NCBI GenBank assembly: GCA_964545475.1
Contig: CAZJGG010000072.1
Span: 1 to 14,136, forward strand
DNA from: CAZJGG01 sp964545475
GTDB lineage: Bacteria; Bacillota; Clostridia; Lachnospirales; JAISER01
Length of the DNA stretch: 14,136 bases
Direction of reading: 5' to 3'
This document shows positions 1 through 7,001 of this stretch, one piece after another. The stretch's first letter is position 1, and each line of letters opens with the position of its first letter. The position numbers were made by a program, and so were the translations under genes. Below the pieces are notes generated by a model. The model saw only the letters and a program-made list of their open reading frames with translations. It did not search any database and was not told where the DNA came from.

Positions 1-1
1 T

Positions 2-30
2 ATCTTACCACACGTTCTTTTATTTGTCAA
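2..30 (-). promoter_or_regulatory. Sigma-A-type promoter pointing out of the left edge
   Basis: On the minus strand there is a perfect -35 box TTGACA (25-30), a 17-nt spacer and a -10-like TAAGAT (2-7). Transcription would start at or beyond the left edge, so the driven gene is not visible. It lies just downstream of the helicase stop, in an AT-rich stretch with no GC-rich hairpin, so helicase transcripts may also run into the next gene. The -35 and spacing are ideal; the -10 matches the consensus at 4 of 6 positions. Confidence 0.5.
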
Positions 31-59
31 CATGTTTTTTAAAAAAGTTTTAAAATATT

Positions 60-1175
60 TTAAATTATCGTTTTAACCCCGAATTTCATGGTTATTTCGC
101 TTATTTTAACATTGAATTTCTTTTGCAATTTTTTAATATGAACAACTTCTTGCTTCGTTGCAATTAAAATTGAGACTCCTTTTTGCCCCATTCGTCCGCA
201 TCGCCCAGAGCGGTGTAAATAAAACATAGGGTTTTCAGGCACATCAAAGTTTATAACATGGGTTAACCCCTCAATATCAAGCCCTCTGGAAGCTATATCA
301 GAAGCCACAAGGAGTATTTTATCCTCCTGGCGGAATTTCCGTAAAACATTGGCTCTTTCTATCTTATTAAAATCCCCATGGAGAGAAAGTGCATTTATGC
401 CGTGATAATTCAGTCTTTTGGCAAGTGTTTCAATTTCCTCCGGAGAATTTATAAATACTATTCCCCTTTTAATGTTTTCGCCATGGAAAAATTTGCGTAA
501 AACCTCTATCTTATCTCGCTTTTCACAAACAAAATAATAATGCTCAATGCTTTCAGGAAGCAGCGCCTTTCCCTTTATCTCTATTATTTCAGGGTTATTA
601 GAAAGAGTTTTAGCCGTATTTATAGCCTGTTGGTCAAAAGAAGCCGAAAAAAACAATAGCTGCCTATCCTTTTGAGTAAGCTTTATAACAGACTTCACCT
701 GTTCAATATTTTTATCATCAAGCATTCTGTCCGCTTCGTCAATAACAATGGTTTTAATATAATGGGCAGAAAACTTTTTAAGCTTATTAAGCTCCAAAAC
801 CCGTCCGGCAGAGCCAATAACAATTTTAGGCTTTTGTTTTAAAGCTTCAATTTGCCTGTTCATATTCGCTCCGCCAATTAAAAGAGCGGCATCGTTTTTA
901 TCCATTAAAACAGAGCAAACCTTATAAACTTGGTGGGCAAGCTCATGGGTAGGCGTTAAAACCAATATTTGCGGAGACTTTATTTCCGGGTCTAATTTTG
1001 ACAAAACAGGCAGTAAATACGCCAAAGTTTTCCCAGACCCCGTCTTTGAAAGCCCAATAACATCTTTGCCTTCAAAAATTACAGGCATAGCCTTTAGCTG
1101 TATTTCGGTGGGCGTTTCTATTCCTGCCTCTTTTAATTTTGTAACATATTCTTCATTAATAAATTCCGCAAACAT
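60..1175 (-). CDS. DEAD-box ATP-dependent RNA helicase
   Basis: Two RecA-like domains with the full set of DEAD-box motifs: Q-motif region PTEIQ (22-26), Walker A SKTGSGKT (43-50), motif Ia PTHELAHQ (75-82), DEAD (146-149), motif III SAS (177-179), motif V ASDIASRGLDI (291-301) and motif VI HRSGRCGR (321-328). It should unwind or remodel RNA using ATP. At 371 aa it is a minimal core with no recognisable C-terminal RNA-binding extension such as the DbpA RRM, so its target RNA cannot be told. Motifs Ia (PTREL to PTHEL) and III (SAT to SAS) deviate slightly. I chose the ATG at 1173-1175 over an upstream in-frame TTG (1179-1181), because the AAAGGA site at 1185-1190 is 9 nt from the ATG but only 3 nt from the TTG. 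That ribosome site lies inside the end of the epimerase gene, so the two are probably translationally coupled. Confidence 0.93.
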   Translation of the reverse strand: MFAEFINEEYVTKLKEAGIETPTEIQLKAMPVIFEGKDVIGLSKTGSGKTLAYLLPVLSKLDPEIKSPQILVLTPTHELAHQVYKVCSVLMDKNDAALLIGGANMNRQIEALKQKPKIVIGSAGRVLELNKLKKFSAHYIKTIVIDEADRMLDDKNIEQVKSVIKLTQKDRQLLFFSASFDQQAINTAKTLSNNPEIIEIKGKALLPESIEHYYFVCEKRDKIEVLRKFFHGENIKRGIVFINSPEEIETLAKRLNYHGINALSLHGDFNKIERANVLRKFRQEDKILLVASDIASRGLDIEGLTHVINFDVPENPMFYLHRSGRCGRMGQKGVSILIATKQEVVHIKKLQKKFNVKISEITMKFGVKTII

Positions 1176-1181
1176 TGGCAA

Positions 1182-1970
1182 CTATCCTTTTATACTTTTT
1201 TCAACGCTTTCGGCAAAGCCGACGTTTTCCTCAATAATATCCTCATATTCAAACGTAAGATCCCCAAACATTTTGTTCAAAGGCTTAACATACTTAGAAA
1301 GATGAATTATAATCGGATTAAACAATTTTGTAAACATAATCTTTTTATTTATACTTTTAGCAATAAGGCGCACCAACTCCGTCGTGCACACATATTCCCT
1401 GTTTTGAGGCAAAAACACGCCGTTTAAACTTTTTTCAACAGCTCTTAATATGAACTGGGATAAGTTATCAATAAATATCATGCTTCTTCTATTAATAATA
1501 TCAGGGAACACAGGAGTAAACCGGGCAAGGCTTAAAAGCTTTTGAAAATTACCTCTGCATCCAAACCCGTAAACCATAGGCGGCCGGATAATGCAAACGC
1601 AAAATCCGCCGCCCTCAATTTCTTTAAGCCTTTGTTCAGCCAAAAGTTTACTTCTACCGTAATAATCCTCTGCTTCAATAGCCGCAACACTACTTAAATA
1701 TATGAACTGGGGTACGCCCTCCGCTTTGGCTTTTTTTGCCGCTTCCAAAGCTAAATCACAATTAACCTCATAATAAAGAGCTTCGTTTTCTTTCCGCATT
1801 TTTATATGGGCAATTCCTGCGCAAAACAAAACACTGTCTGCCCCGGCAAAGCTTGTATTATTAAACTCCCTGTTTCGGCTTGATACAGTAATTATCTCAT
1901 GCCCATCCCCGGCGTATTCGCAAAATGCCTTACCAATATAGCTGTTTTTGCCTATAACTATTATGCGCAT
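1182..1970 (-). CDS. NAD-dependent epimerase/dehydratase (extended SDR family)
   Basis: A 262-aa Rossmann-fold protein. The N-terminal nucleotide-binding loop has glycines at 7 and 13 (GKNSYIG). The SDR active site is visible as serines in LSSVAAI (92-98) and YGRSK (Tyr104, Lys108). The family acts on nucleotide sugars or similar substrates, as UDP-sugar 4-epimerases and cell-surface polysaccharide enzymes do. The exact substrate is not readable here, and no glycosyltransferases are adjacent. An in-frame ATG seven codons upstream (1989-1991) exists, but AAGGAG at 1978-1983, 7 nt before ATG 1970, and the immediate MRIIVIGKNS start of the fold favour 1970. It follows tyrS by 81 nt and its stop (1182-1184) is 6 nt from the helicase start, so it is likely co-transcribed with the helicase. 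Confidence 0.85.
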   Translation of the reverse strand: MRIIVIGKNSYIGKAFCEYAGDGHEIITVSSRNREFNNTSFAGADSVLFCAGIAHIKMRKENEALYYEVNCDLALEAAKKAKAEGVPQFIYLSSVAAIEAEDYYGRSKLLAEQRLKEIEGGGFCVCIIRPPMVYGFGCRGNFQKLLSLARFTPVFPDIINRRSMIFIDNLSQFILRAVEKSLNGVFLPQNREYVCTTELVRLIAKSINKKIMFTKLFNPIIIHLSKYVKPLNKMFGDLTFEYEDIIEENVGFAESVEKSIKG

Positions 1971-1977
1971 TTCTATA

Positions 1978-1983
1978 CTCCTT
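1978..1983 (-). promoter_or_regulatory. Shine-Dalgarno site that sets the epimerase start
   Basis: AAGGAG on the minus strand, 7 nt from the ATG at 1968-1970. It overlaps codons of the longer alternative reading, which argues for the shorter protein. Confidence 0.75.
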
Positions 1984-2051
1984 AACCACATAAATTAACT
2001 CTTCCTTGCCACAAGCAAAATTTGCTCGCAACTCAGTACTATTTTATATGA

Positions 2052-3287
2052 TTAAGGAGTATAATTTCCCAATACAACGTGGTGGAACACTTTTTTGCCC
2101 TTTTGAATTACCATTATGCCGTCTTTAAAGTCGTTATCAGTAATTTTGTAATCTATATCGCTAACTTTCTCGCCGTTTATTTTAACGCCGCCTTGGGTAA
2201 TGTTTCTTCTAGCATCACTTTTAGATTCAAAAAGTTTAGTTTTTTCAAGCAATTCAATAAGTGACAAATTTGCCGCTTCTTCTTTATTAATTGTTGTAGT
2301 CGGAATAGAGCCACTTAATTCTCCCCCTGCAAAAAGAGCCTGAGCCGCTTGTAAAGCCTTGTCCGCTTCCTCTTTGCCGTGAACAATTTTTGTTGTTTCA
2401 TATGCCAAAATTTCTTTTGCTTTGTTAATTTCGCTTCCTTCAAGAGCTTTAAGCCTATTAACCTCTTCCATAGGCAAAAACGTAAGCAAGCTTAAGCATG
2501 TGCCAACGTCTGCATCGTCAACATTTCTTAAATATTGGAAAAATTCATATGGAGTAGTTTTTTCCGGGCTTATCCACAAAGCGCCTTTTTGAGTTTTACC
2601 CATTTTTTTGCCGTCGCTTGTTTGTAAAAGAGTAAACGTCATGCCGTATGCGCTGGCGTTTTCAACACGGCGAATAAGCTCTACCCCTCCTAAAATGTTA
2701 GACCACTGATCATTTCCCCCAAGCTGCATTTTACAGTTATGTCTGCGGAAAAGCTCCAAAAAGTCGTAAGACTGCATAATCATATAATTAAATTCAAAAA
2801 AAGAAAGCCCCTTTTCAAACCTTGATTTATAACATTCGGCAGTTAACATACGGTTTACAGAAAAATGCACGCCGTACTCTCTAATAAACGGAACATAACT
2901 TAATTCCAAAAGCCAGTCAGCATTATTTGCCATAATAGCCTTTCCATCAGAAAAGTCTATAAACCGCTCCATTTGCTTTCTAAAACAGTCCACATTATGC
3001 TGGATCTCGTCTCTAAGCATAATACGGCGCATTTCCGTTTTGTCTGTCGGGTCTCCAACCATACCAGTTCCGCCGCCTAACAAAACAACCGGGCGGTGTC
3101 CGCACTGCTGTAAATGCATCATTGCTTTTATTGTAAGAAAATGCCCAATTGTAAGGCTGTCTGCCGTGGGGTCAAATCCTATATAAAAAGTCACTTGCTC
3201 GTTTGCAAAAAGGTTTCTTATTTCCTCCTCGTGGGTAGTTTGCTGTATAAAGCCTCGCTCGTTAAGTACATCAAATGCGTTTTTCAT
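2052..3287 (-). CDS. tyrS: Tyrosyl-tRNA synthetase
   Basis: Class I aminoacyl-tRNA synthetase that charges tRNA-Tyr with tyrosine in the cytosol. At 411 aa it has the usual bacterial TyrRS length. The HIGH-like signature is TIGHF (46-50), with Tyr and Asp in YIGFDP (35-40) upstream. The tyrosine-pocket stretch QLGGNDQWSN lies at 188-197, and the KMSKS-type loop is KKMGKT (227-232). The C-terminal part (about 346-405) looks like an S4 RNA-binding domain (DARRNITQGGVKINGEKVSD region). The start is supported by GGAGG at 3295-3299. Only 42 nt separate it from the upstream HEPN gene and no T-box leader motif is visible there, so it is probably transcribed from the promoter ahead of the MNT gene or from an unrecognised local promoter. 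Confidence 0.98.
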   Translation of the reverse strand: MKNAFDVLNERGFIQQTTHEEEIRNLFANEQVTFYIGFDPTADSLTIGHFLTIKAMMHLQQCGHRPVVLLGGGTGMVGDPTDKTEMRRIMLRDEIQHNVDCFRKQMERFIDFSDGKAIMANNADWLLELSYVPFIREYGVHFSVNRMLTAECYKSRFEKGLSFFEFNYMIMQSYDFLELFRRHNCKMQLGGNDQWSNILGGVELIRRVENASAYGMTFTLLQTSDGKKMGKTQKGALWISPEKTTPYEFFQYLRNVDDADVGTCLSLLTFLPMEEVNRLKALEGSEINKAKEILAYETTKIVHGKEEADKALQAAQALFAGGELSGSIPTTTINKEEAANLSLIELLEKTKLFESKSDARRNITQGGVKINGEKVSDIDYKITDNDFKDGIMVIQKGKKVFHHVVLGNYTP

Positions 3288-3329
3288 TTCTTTTCCTCCG
3301 TTTTTTCGTATTCCATAATTAATATTTAT

Positions 3330-3716
3330 CTAAAACAAACTGTCGATCCACGTGTTAATTTGTTCCATAAGGTTTATTGCGTCTTCCGCCATTTCTTTTG
3401 TAGCCTCAATATTTGCTTCCTGAGGATAGTTTGTATCAAAATAATAAGCAGTAAGCATAAACAATTCTTTATATAAACTAATATCCTTTTCAATTCTCGC
3501 TATCTCACAAGTAACACTATACAAAGCCACTAGCTTATGTGTTGTCAATATTTTATAATGTTCCGGCTCACCGTATTTCTCAATATAATGCTTAAACCTC
3601 TTTTCAACACTTTGCTGGCAAAACCGTGTGCAAGGGTCATAGTTCCCTAAGGAAAACATATCTTTTGCATATTTTTCGTCACGCTTAGAATATTCAAGGT
3701 AACTTATTGTTGCCAT
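3330..3716 (-). CDS. HEPN-domain protein, partner of the MNT nucleotidyltransferase
   Basis: A 128-aa all-helical protein with the HEPN pattern of the MNT-linked type: R-x3-QSVEKRFKHY (31-44), a TH pair before helix 3 (59-60), and a YFDTNYP stretch (92-98) where family members usually show an RYP-like motif. Here Asn replaces the Arg, and no R-x4-6-H RNase motif is seen. In this family HEPN proteins pair with small nucleotidyltransferases, and some pairs are toxin-antitoxin systems in which the MNT partner silences HEPN. The start has a strong GAGGGGG site at 3724-3730, 7 nt upstream and inside the end of the MNT gene, and the two genes overlap by 13 nt. That indicates tight co-expression and probably a complex. 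A toxic activity is uncertain given the missing residues. Confidence 0.82.
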   Translation of the reverse strand: MATISYLEYSKRDEKYAKDMFSLGNYDPCTRFCQQSVEKRFKHYIEKYGEPEHYKILTTHKLVALYSVTCEIARIEKDISLYKELFMLTAYYFDTNYPQEANIEATKEMAEDAINLMEQINTWIDSLF

Positions 3717-4033
3717 AAAACAACCCCCTCTTTTTTTATATTAGCATTAGGATTAAAAACGCCCTGGGGTTCTTTTAAATATTCCTCCAAAGTAAAATAA
3801 AAATCTATGGGAAAATCAATACCAATTTCATCTGGCAAACAAATTATTTGCCCTCTGTCCATGGGAGAAAGCAGTTTCTCCGAAACAATAGCCAAGTCGA
3901 TATCGCTACCCACCTTTGCGGTGTTTTTAGCAAAGCTTCCAAATAGAATTATTTTATTAATATCAATTTTCAGGCTAACAATTCCGTCAACCAGCGGTTT
4001 TAAATATTTGTCGTTTATATTATTGATATTCAT
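3704..4033 (-). CDS. Minimal nucleotidyltransferase (MNT), partner of HEPN
   Basis: A 109-aa single-domain nucleotidyltransferase of the Pol-beta superfamily. The signature is complete: GSF (32-34) followed by SDIDLAIV (43-50) with metal-binding Asp44 and Asp46, and a third acidic residue Asp77 in PIDFYF. Relatives in MNT/HEPN pairs can AMPylate the HEPN partner, which is the basis of antitoxin action in the MntA/HepT type. Whether this one does so is inferred. The start is uncertain: ATG 4031-4033 gives the normal family N-terminus with a weak GGGAAAGAAG ribosome site, while an in-frame ATG at 4067-4069 would add 12 residues. It is the first gene after the minus promoter at 4106-4134 and its stop overlaps the HEPN start. 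Confidence 0.85.
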   Translation of the reverse strand: MNINNINDKYLKPLVDGIVSLKIDINKIILFGSFAKNTAKVGSDIDLAIVSEKLLSPMDRGQIICLPDEIGIDFPIDFYFTLEEYLKEPQGVFNPNANIKKEGVVLWQQ

Positions 4034-4097
4034 AATAACACTTCTTTCCCAACACTCTTGAACTTGCATTTATAAATACAAGCTCTTAAATTCCAGC

Positions 4098-4125
4098 TTG
4101 CAATTATTTTAAAACACTTTATAAT
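4098..4125 (+). promoter_or_regulatory. Rightward promoter of the DUF362-ferredoxin gene
   Basis: TTGCAA (4098-4103), a 16-nt spacer and a perfect TATAAT (4120-4125). Transcription would begin near 4132, giving a leader of roughly 38 nt before the start codon at 4170. It overlaps the opposite promoter, so the two polymerases cannot bind at once. Confidence 0.65.
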
Positions 4126-4134
4126 TAAAAGCAA
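4106..4134 (-). promoter_or_regulatory. Leftward promoter of the MNT-HEPN-tyrS run
   Basis: On the minus strand TTGCTT (4129-4134), a 17-nt spacer and TAAAAT (4106-4111), close to the sigma-A consensus. The predicted start is near 4099, about 30-65 nt ahead of the MNT start codon. It physically overlaps the rightward promoter at 4098-4125. Confidence 0.6.
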
Positions 4135-4169
4135 GATATTACTATAAAAAATTTCAGAGGTGGTTTTCC

Positions 4170-5321
4170 ATGAAAAAACCAGTTGTTCTCGCTAAATGTA
4201 CAAAATACGAATTGCAAGATGTTAAAGCAGCCCTTTTAAAAACAATAGAGGCTTTAGGCGGACTTTCCAAATATGTAGGAAAAAAAGACACCGTATTACT
4301 AAAGCTTAATTTACTAATGCGCAAAAAGCCGGAAGAAGCCACAACAACACACCCGGTTTTCGTTCAGGCTCTTGCGGAAATTTTAACAGAATACGGCTGT
4401 GACGTTTTACTGGGAGACAGCCCAGGCGGTCCTTTCACTTTCAGTATGCTTCGCTCCGTTTACAAAGCAACAGGCATACAAGATGTTACATTAAAAACAA
4501 AAGCCCGGCTCAACTTTAACGTTGAAAGCTGTGAAAAAGAAAACCCCGAAGGGCTTATTTTAAAGAAAATGACAGTAACAGACATGCTAAACGATGTTGA
4601 CAAAGTCATCTCCGTTTCCAAGCTTAAAACCCACGGCATGATGACTTTTACCGGAGCTGTTAAAAACATGTTCGGCGTAATCCCCGGCATAAGAAAAGCA
4701 GAATTCCATTTAAACATGCCGGATTACGACGTTTTCGCCGATGCCCTTGTAGATATTTGCCTGTTATCAAACCCGGTGCTTTCCTTTATGGACGGCATAG
4801 AAGCAATGGAAGGCAACGGTCCTTCCTCCGGAAGCGTAAGAAAAACAGATGTTATTTTGGCTTCAAGCAGCCCTTATCATCTGGATAAAGCCGCTTGCAC
4901 CATTGCCGGCATCCCCCTTGAAAGCGTCCCCACAATTAAAGCCTGCATAAAACGTGAAATTGTCGAAAAGGGTCTTTCCGATATTATCTTCCTAGGCGAC
5001 CCCATCGAAGCTTTCAAAACTCCGCCTTTTAAGCTTCCGGACTCTAAATCTATTTTAAGCAGAATGAATAAAATACCCACTCCCATTATGGGAGCTGTAA
5101 ACAATTTGCTTCAACCTAAAGTTTCAGTAAACCACAAAGAGTGCGTGGGCTGCGGAGACTGCGCAAAAAATTGCCCCGCCCGTGTAATCGAAATGAAAAA
5201 CAAAAAACCTCACATCGATACAAAAAAATGTATACGCTGCTACTGCTGCCAGGAACTTTGCCCCAAAGGCTGTGTGCAAATAAAACGCCCAGCAGCTTTA
5301 AGGATTCTTACAAAGAGCTGA
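4170..5321 (+). CDS. DUF362-domain protein with C-terminal 2x[4Fe-4S] ferredoxin domain
   Basis: A 383-aa protein. Residues about 40-285 match the DUF362 pattern: LLKLNLL near 43-49, a THP motif at 60-62, GDSPGG (82-87), SKLKTH (150-155), GAVKNMFGVIPG (162-173) and MDGIEAMEGNGP (207-218). The tail carries two ferredoxin motifs, Cys325/328/331/335 (CVGCGDCAKNCP) and Cys354/357/360/364 (CIRCYCCQELCP), each followed by proline, for two [4Fe-4S] clusters. This arrangement is common in anaerobic Firmicutes and Archaea and suggests an electron-transfer protein, but the substrate is unknown. The start is supported by AGAGGTGG upstream, and it has its own promoter at 4098-4125. No signal peptide is seen, so it is probably cytosolic. 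The next gene begins 15 nt after its stop. Confidence 0.92.
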   Translation: MKKPVVLAKCTKYELQDVKAALLKTIEALGGLSKYVGKKDTVLLKLNLLMRKKPEEATTTHPVFVQALAEILTEYGCDVLLGDSPGGPFTFSMLRSVYKATGIQDVTLKTKARLNFNVESCEKENPEGLILKKMTVTDMLNDVDKVISVSKLKTHGMMTFTGAVKNMFGVIPGIRKAEFHLNMPDYDVFADALVDICLLSNPVLSFMDGIEAMEGNGPSSGSVRKTDVILASSSPYHLDKAACTIAGIPLESVPTIKACIKREIVEKGLSDIIFLGDPIEAFKTPPFKLPDSKSILSRMNKIPTPIMGAVNNLLQPKVSVNHKECVGCGDCAKNCPARVIEMKNKKPHIDTKKCIRCYCCQELCPKGCVQIKRPAALRILTKS

Positions 5322-5336
5322 AAGTATTGGAATGAT

Positions 5337-6134
5337 ATGTCTATGAAAATAAAAATAAAATTATTTCCATTTTTAGCTTCCGGAATAATGCTGTGCATAG
5401 TTGCTATTTGTTTCATAACTCGACCTCTTATGTCCAATGTTTTTCACTCGGAACAATGCGCTTGTGCCCCCCTTGAGATTGTCGTAGAGCTAAATGAAAA
5501 AATTTATTCGGTAATTTATACAAAGAACAGTCCTGCTTTTAAATATTATAATTTAGAAAAAAATATTACTCCTGACCTTGTAGGAGAATATTTAGGAGAG
5601 TATGAAACCCCAGTTGATAATAACAGAAATGAAATATTTAAAATTTATAGCTATAAAAAATGCGAAACAACACAATACGATTGGATGCCGATACTAATTT
5701 TGGAGGATTCAAACGGCAAATTTTATCATGCAATTATAGGTTCGCCTTTTGACCCTCAAAATCAAACTGCCCAAGAAGTTTTAACTGTATACGGAATAAA
5801 ATCAGCTCAGGATATTGTAAGCATAGAAAATAAATATGGAACTGAAATTTCCGACATTGATTTTATAAAGAAATTCTACGATGGTTTGTTTACAAAGGAG
5901 TTTTGCGGAGATGCGGAAATGCGAGAATATGTTTATCAAAACACAGGTTTACCTAAACATGAGGTTACAAAACTATATTCAAAATACGCAGATGACACCG
6001 TAACTTTGAAATTAAAATTGAAAAACGGCTTAGTAACCCATGTAACCTACACAAGCCACAACTTTGTTAAAATCGACCACCACTTGTATTTTAAAGTTGA
6101 TGATTCATGGTTAGATTTAGTTGCTGTAATGTAG
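5337..6134 (+). CDS. Unrecognised membrane-anchored extracellular protein
   Basis: A 265-aa protein that I do not recognise. It has a lysine-rich N-terminus, then one hydrophobic segment at about 10-28 (from LFPFLASG to CFI), then a polar domain of about 235 residues. It should be anchored in the membrane with the bulk outside. No proper lipobox precedes Cys20 or Cys26. The outer domain has early cysteines (CAC, 41-43), a KKCETTQYDW stretch, and alternating beta-strand-like segments near 225-262. The ribosome site is weak (TTGGA); ATG 5343, two codons later, is an equal alternative start. It lies 15 nt after the DUF362 gene and is probably co-transcribed. The stop TAG directly abuts a palindrome (6135-6156), so the C-terminus (LVAVM) may have been changed by that element. 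Confidence 0.7.
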   Translation: MSMKIKIKLFPFLASGIMLCIVAICFITRPLMSNVFHSEQCACAPLEIVVELNEKIYSVIYTKNSPAFKYYNLEKNITPDLVGEYLGEYETPVDNNRNEIFKIYSYKKCETTQYDWMPILILEDSNGKFYHAIIGSPFDPQNQTAQEVLTVYGIKSAQDIVSIENKYGTEISDIDFIKKFYDGLFTKEFCGDAEMREYVYQNTGLPKHEVTKLYSKYADDTVTLKLKLKNGLVTHVTYTSHNFVKIDHHLYFKVDDSWLDLVAVM

Positions 6135-6156
6135 GGAACGACCCCTGTGTCGTTCT
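6135..6156. repeat. Short palindrome abutting the stop codon
   Basis: GAACGAC (6136-6142) and GTCGTTC (6149-6155) form a perfect 7-bp stem with a 6-nt loop, extended by one G-U pair. There is no T-run behind it, so it is a poor terminator. GC-rich arms in AT-rich DNA and a start right at a stop codon fit a dispersed REP-like element, but there is no second copy in this window. Confidence 0.5.
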
Positions 6157-6210
6157 GCGTCCCCAATGTATACAACTGTATTTTGAATTGAAAGAGAATC
6201 TATCGGCTTA

Positions 6211-6236
6211 TATGGGGATAATCCCCGTAATTTTTT
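6211..6236 (+). terminator. Weak intrinsic terminator
   Basis: Stem of 8 pairs including one G-U (6211-6218 with 6222-6229) with core GGGGA/TCCCC, a 3-nt loop, then T6 at 6231-6236. It would end the DUF362 and membrane-protein transcript about 50 nt before trhA. The short AT-capped stem suggests partial readthrough. Confidence 0.5.
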
Positions 6237-6284
6237 CAATACTAAAGTTACTATATTACCATAACTCTTTAAGGAGGTTAATAA

Positions 6285-6938
6285 ATGCAAACAATAAAAG
6301 AAATATTTAAAATCAAAGACCCGGTAAGCTCCATATCCCATTTAGCAGGCGCAATAATAGCAATACCCATAACAATTTTGCTTATTATAAAAGGAGCACA
6401 TTTAGGCTCTGCAAGATACATTGTTTCCTTTGCAATTTTCGGGGCGGCGCTGTTTTTGCTGTATATGGCAAGTGCAGTTTATCATTATTTCAATATATCG
6501 GAAAAGGTAACAAAGCTTCTTAAACGTATAGACCATATGATGATTTTCGTTTTAATAGCCGGAACATATACTCCCATTTGCTTAATTACGCTAAAAGGTC
6601 CGTGGGGTTACTCCATTCTTGCAGTTGCATGGGCTTTTGCCATCGGCGGCATATTTTTAAAGCTTTTTTGGATAGGTGCGCCGAGAATTTTATCAACGGC
6701 AATTTATGTAGCAATGGGCTGGATGGTTGTTGTGGCAATTTATCCTCTTATTAAAAGCGCAACAACAGCGGAACTTGTTCTTTTGCTGCTAGGTGGGCTT
6801 GCGTATACCTTTGGCGCAGTGATTTATGCAATGAAATGGTTCCCAATAAAATTAAAAATGGTTGGATTTCACGAAATTTTCCATTTTTTTGTTTTAGGTG
6901 GTAGCACATTTCATGTAGCACTAATGTTTTGTCTTTAA
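6285..6938 (+). CDS. trhA: Hemolysin III / TrhA family membrane protein (PAQR-like)
   Basis: A 217-aa, very hydrophobic protein with about seven membrane segments. It has the family's conserved polar residues, which in PAQR-type proteins line a metal-binding site: DPVSSISHLAG near the N-terminus (Ser-x3-His), RIDHMMIF (Asp and His just inside helix 3), and GFHEIFHFFVLGGS near the C-terminus (HExxH-like). The length is normal for bacterial Hly-III proteins. Bacterial TrhA members have been tied to membrane lipid and fluidity homeostasis; the old name hemolysin III reflects one activity report and does not imply a toxin here. A strong AAGGAGG site lies 7 nt before the ATG. No convincing promoter was found between it and the weak terminator upstream. 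Confidence 0.92.
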   Translation: MQTIKEIFKIKDPVSSISHLAGAIIAIPITILLIIKGAHLGSARYIVSFAIFGAALFLLYMASAVYHYFNISEKVTKLLKRIDHMMIFVLIAGTYTPICLITLKGPWGYSILAVAWAFAIGGIFLKLFWIGAPRILSTAIYVAMGWMVVVAIYPLIKSATTAELVLLLLGGLAYTFGAVIYAMKWFPIKLKMVGFHEIFHFFVLGGSTFHVALMFCL

Positions 6939-6969
6939 TTTGTAATATGAAGTTTAGTAAAAATACCAA

Positions 6970-7001
6970 TTGACTTTATTAAGCCAAATGTATACTATAA
7001 T
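6970..7001 (+). promoter_or_regulatory. Promoter of the HPr-like gene
   Basis: TTGACT (6970-6975), a 17-nt spacer and a -10 in TACTAT (6993-6998) within the run TATACTATAAT. A perfect TATAAT (6996-7001) is also present but 20 nt away from the -35. Transcription would begin near 7005, leaving a leader of about 140 nt. The sequence AATGTTGTAT occurs twice immediately downstream (6999-7008, 7014-7023). Confidence 0.55.

Noticed and set aside
1971..1991. Seven extra residues on the epimerase
   Set aside because: The AAGGAG site lies within this stretch, and the Rossmann fold starts right at ATG 1970.
1992..2051. Terminator between tyrS and the epimerase gene
   Set aside because: Only a weak AT-rich inverted repeat (GCAAA/TTTGC) without a T-tract is present, so readthrough is more likely.
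3288..3329. T-box leader for tyrS
   Set aside because: tyrS genes in Firmicutes often have one, but only 42 nt separate it from the HEPN gene and no conserved T-box core or terminator is visible there on the minus strand.
5337..5430. Lipoprotein signal on the unknown membrane protein
   Set aside because: The residues before Cys20 (IML) and Cys26 (VAI) do not fit a lipobox. A simple membrane anchor is more likely.
6107..6341. Open frames on both strands between the membrane-protein gene and trhA
   Set aside because: They cross the palindrome and the terminator, have no good ribosome site, and their translations look random.
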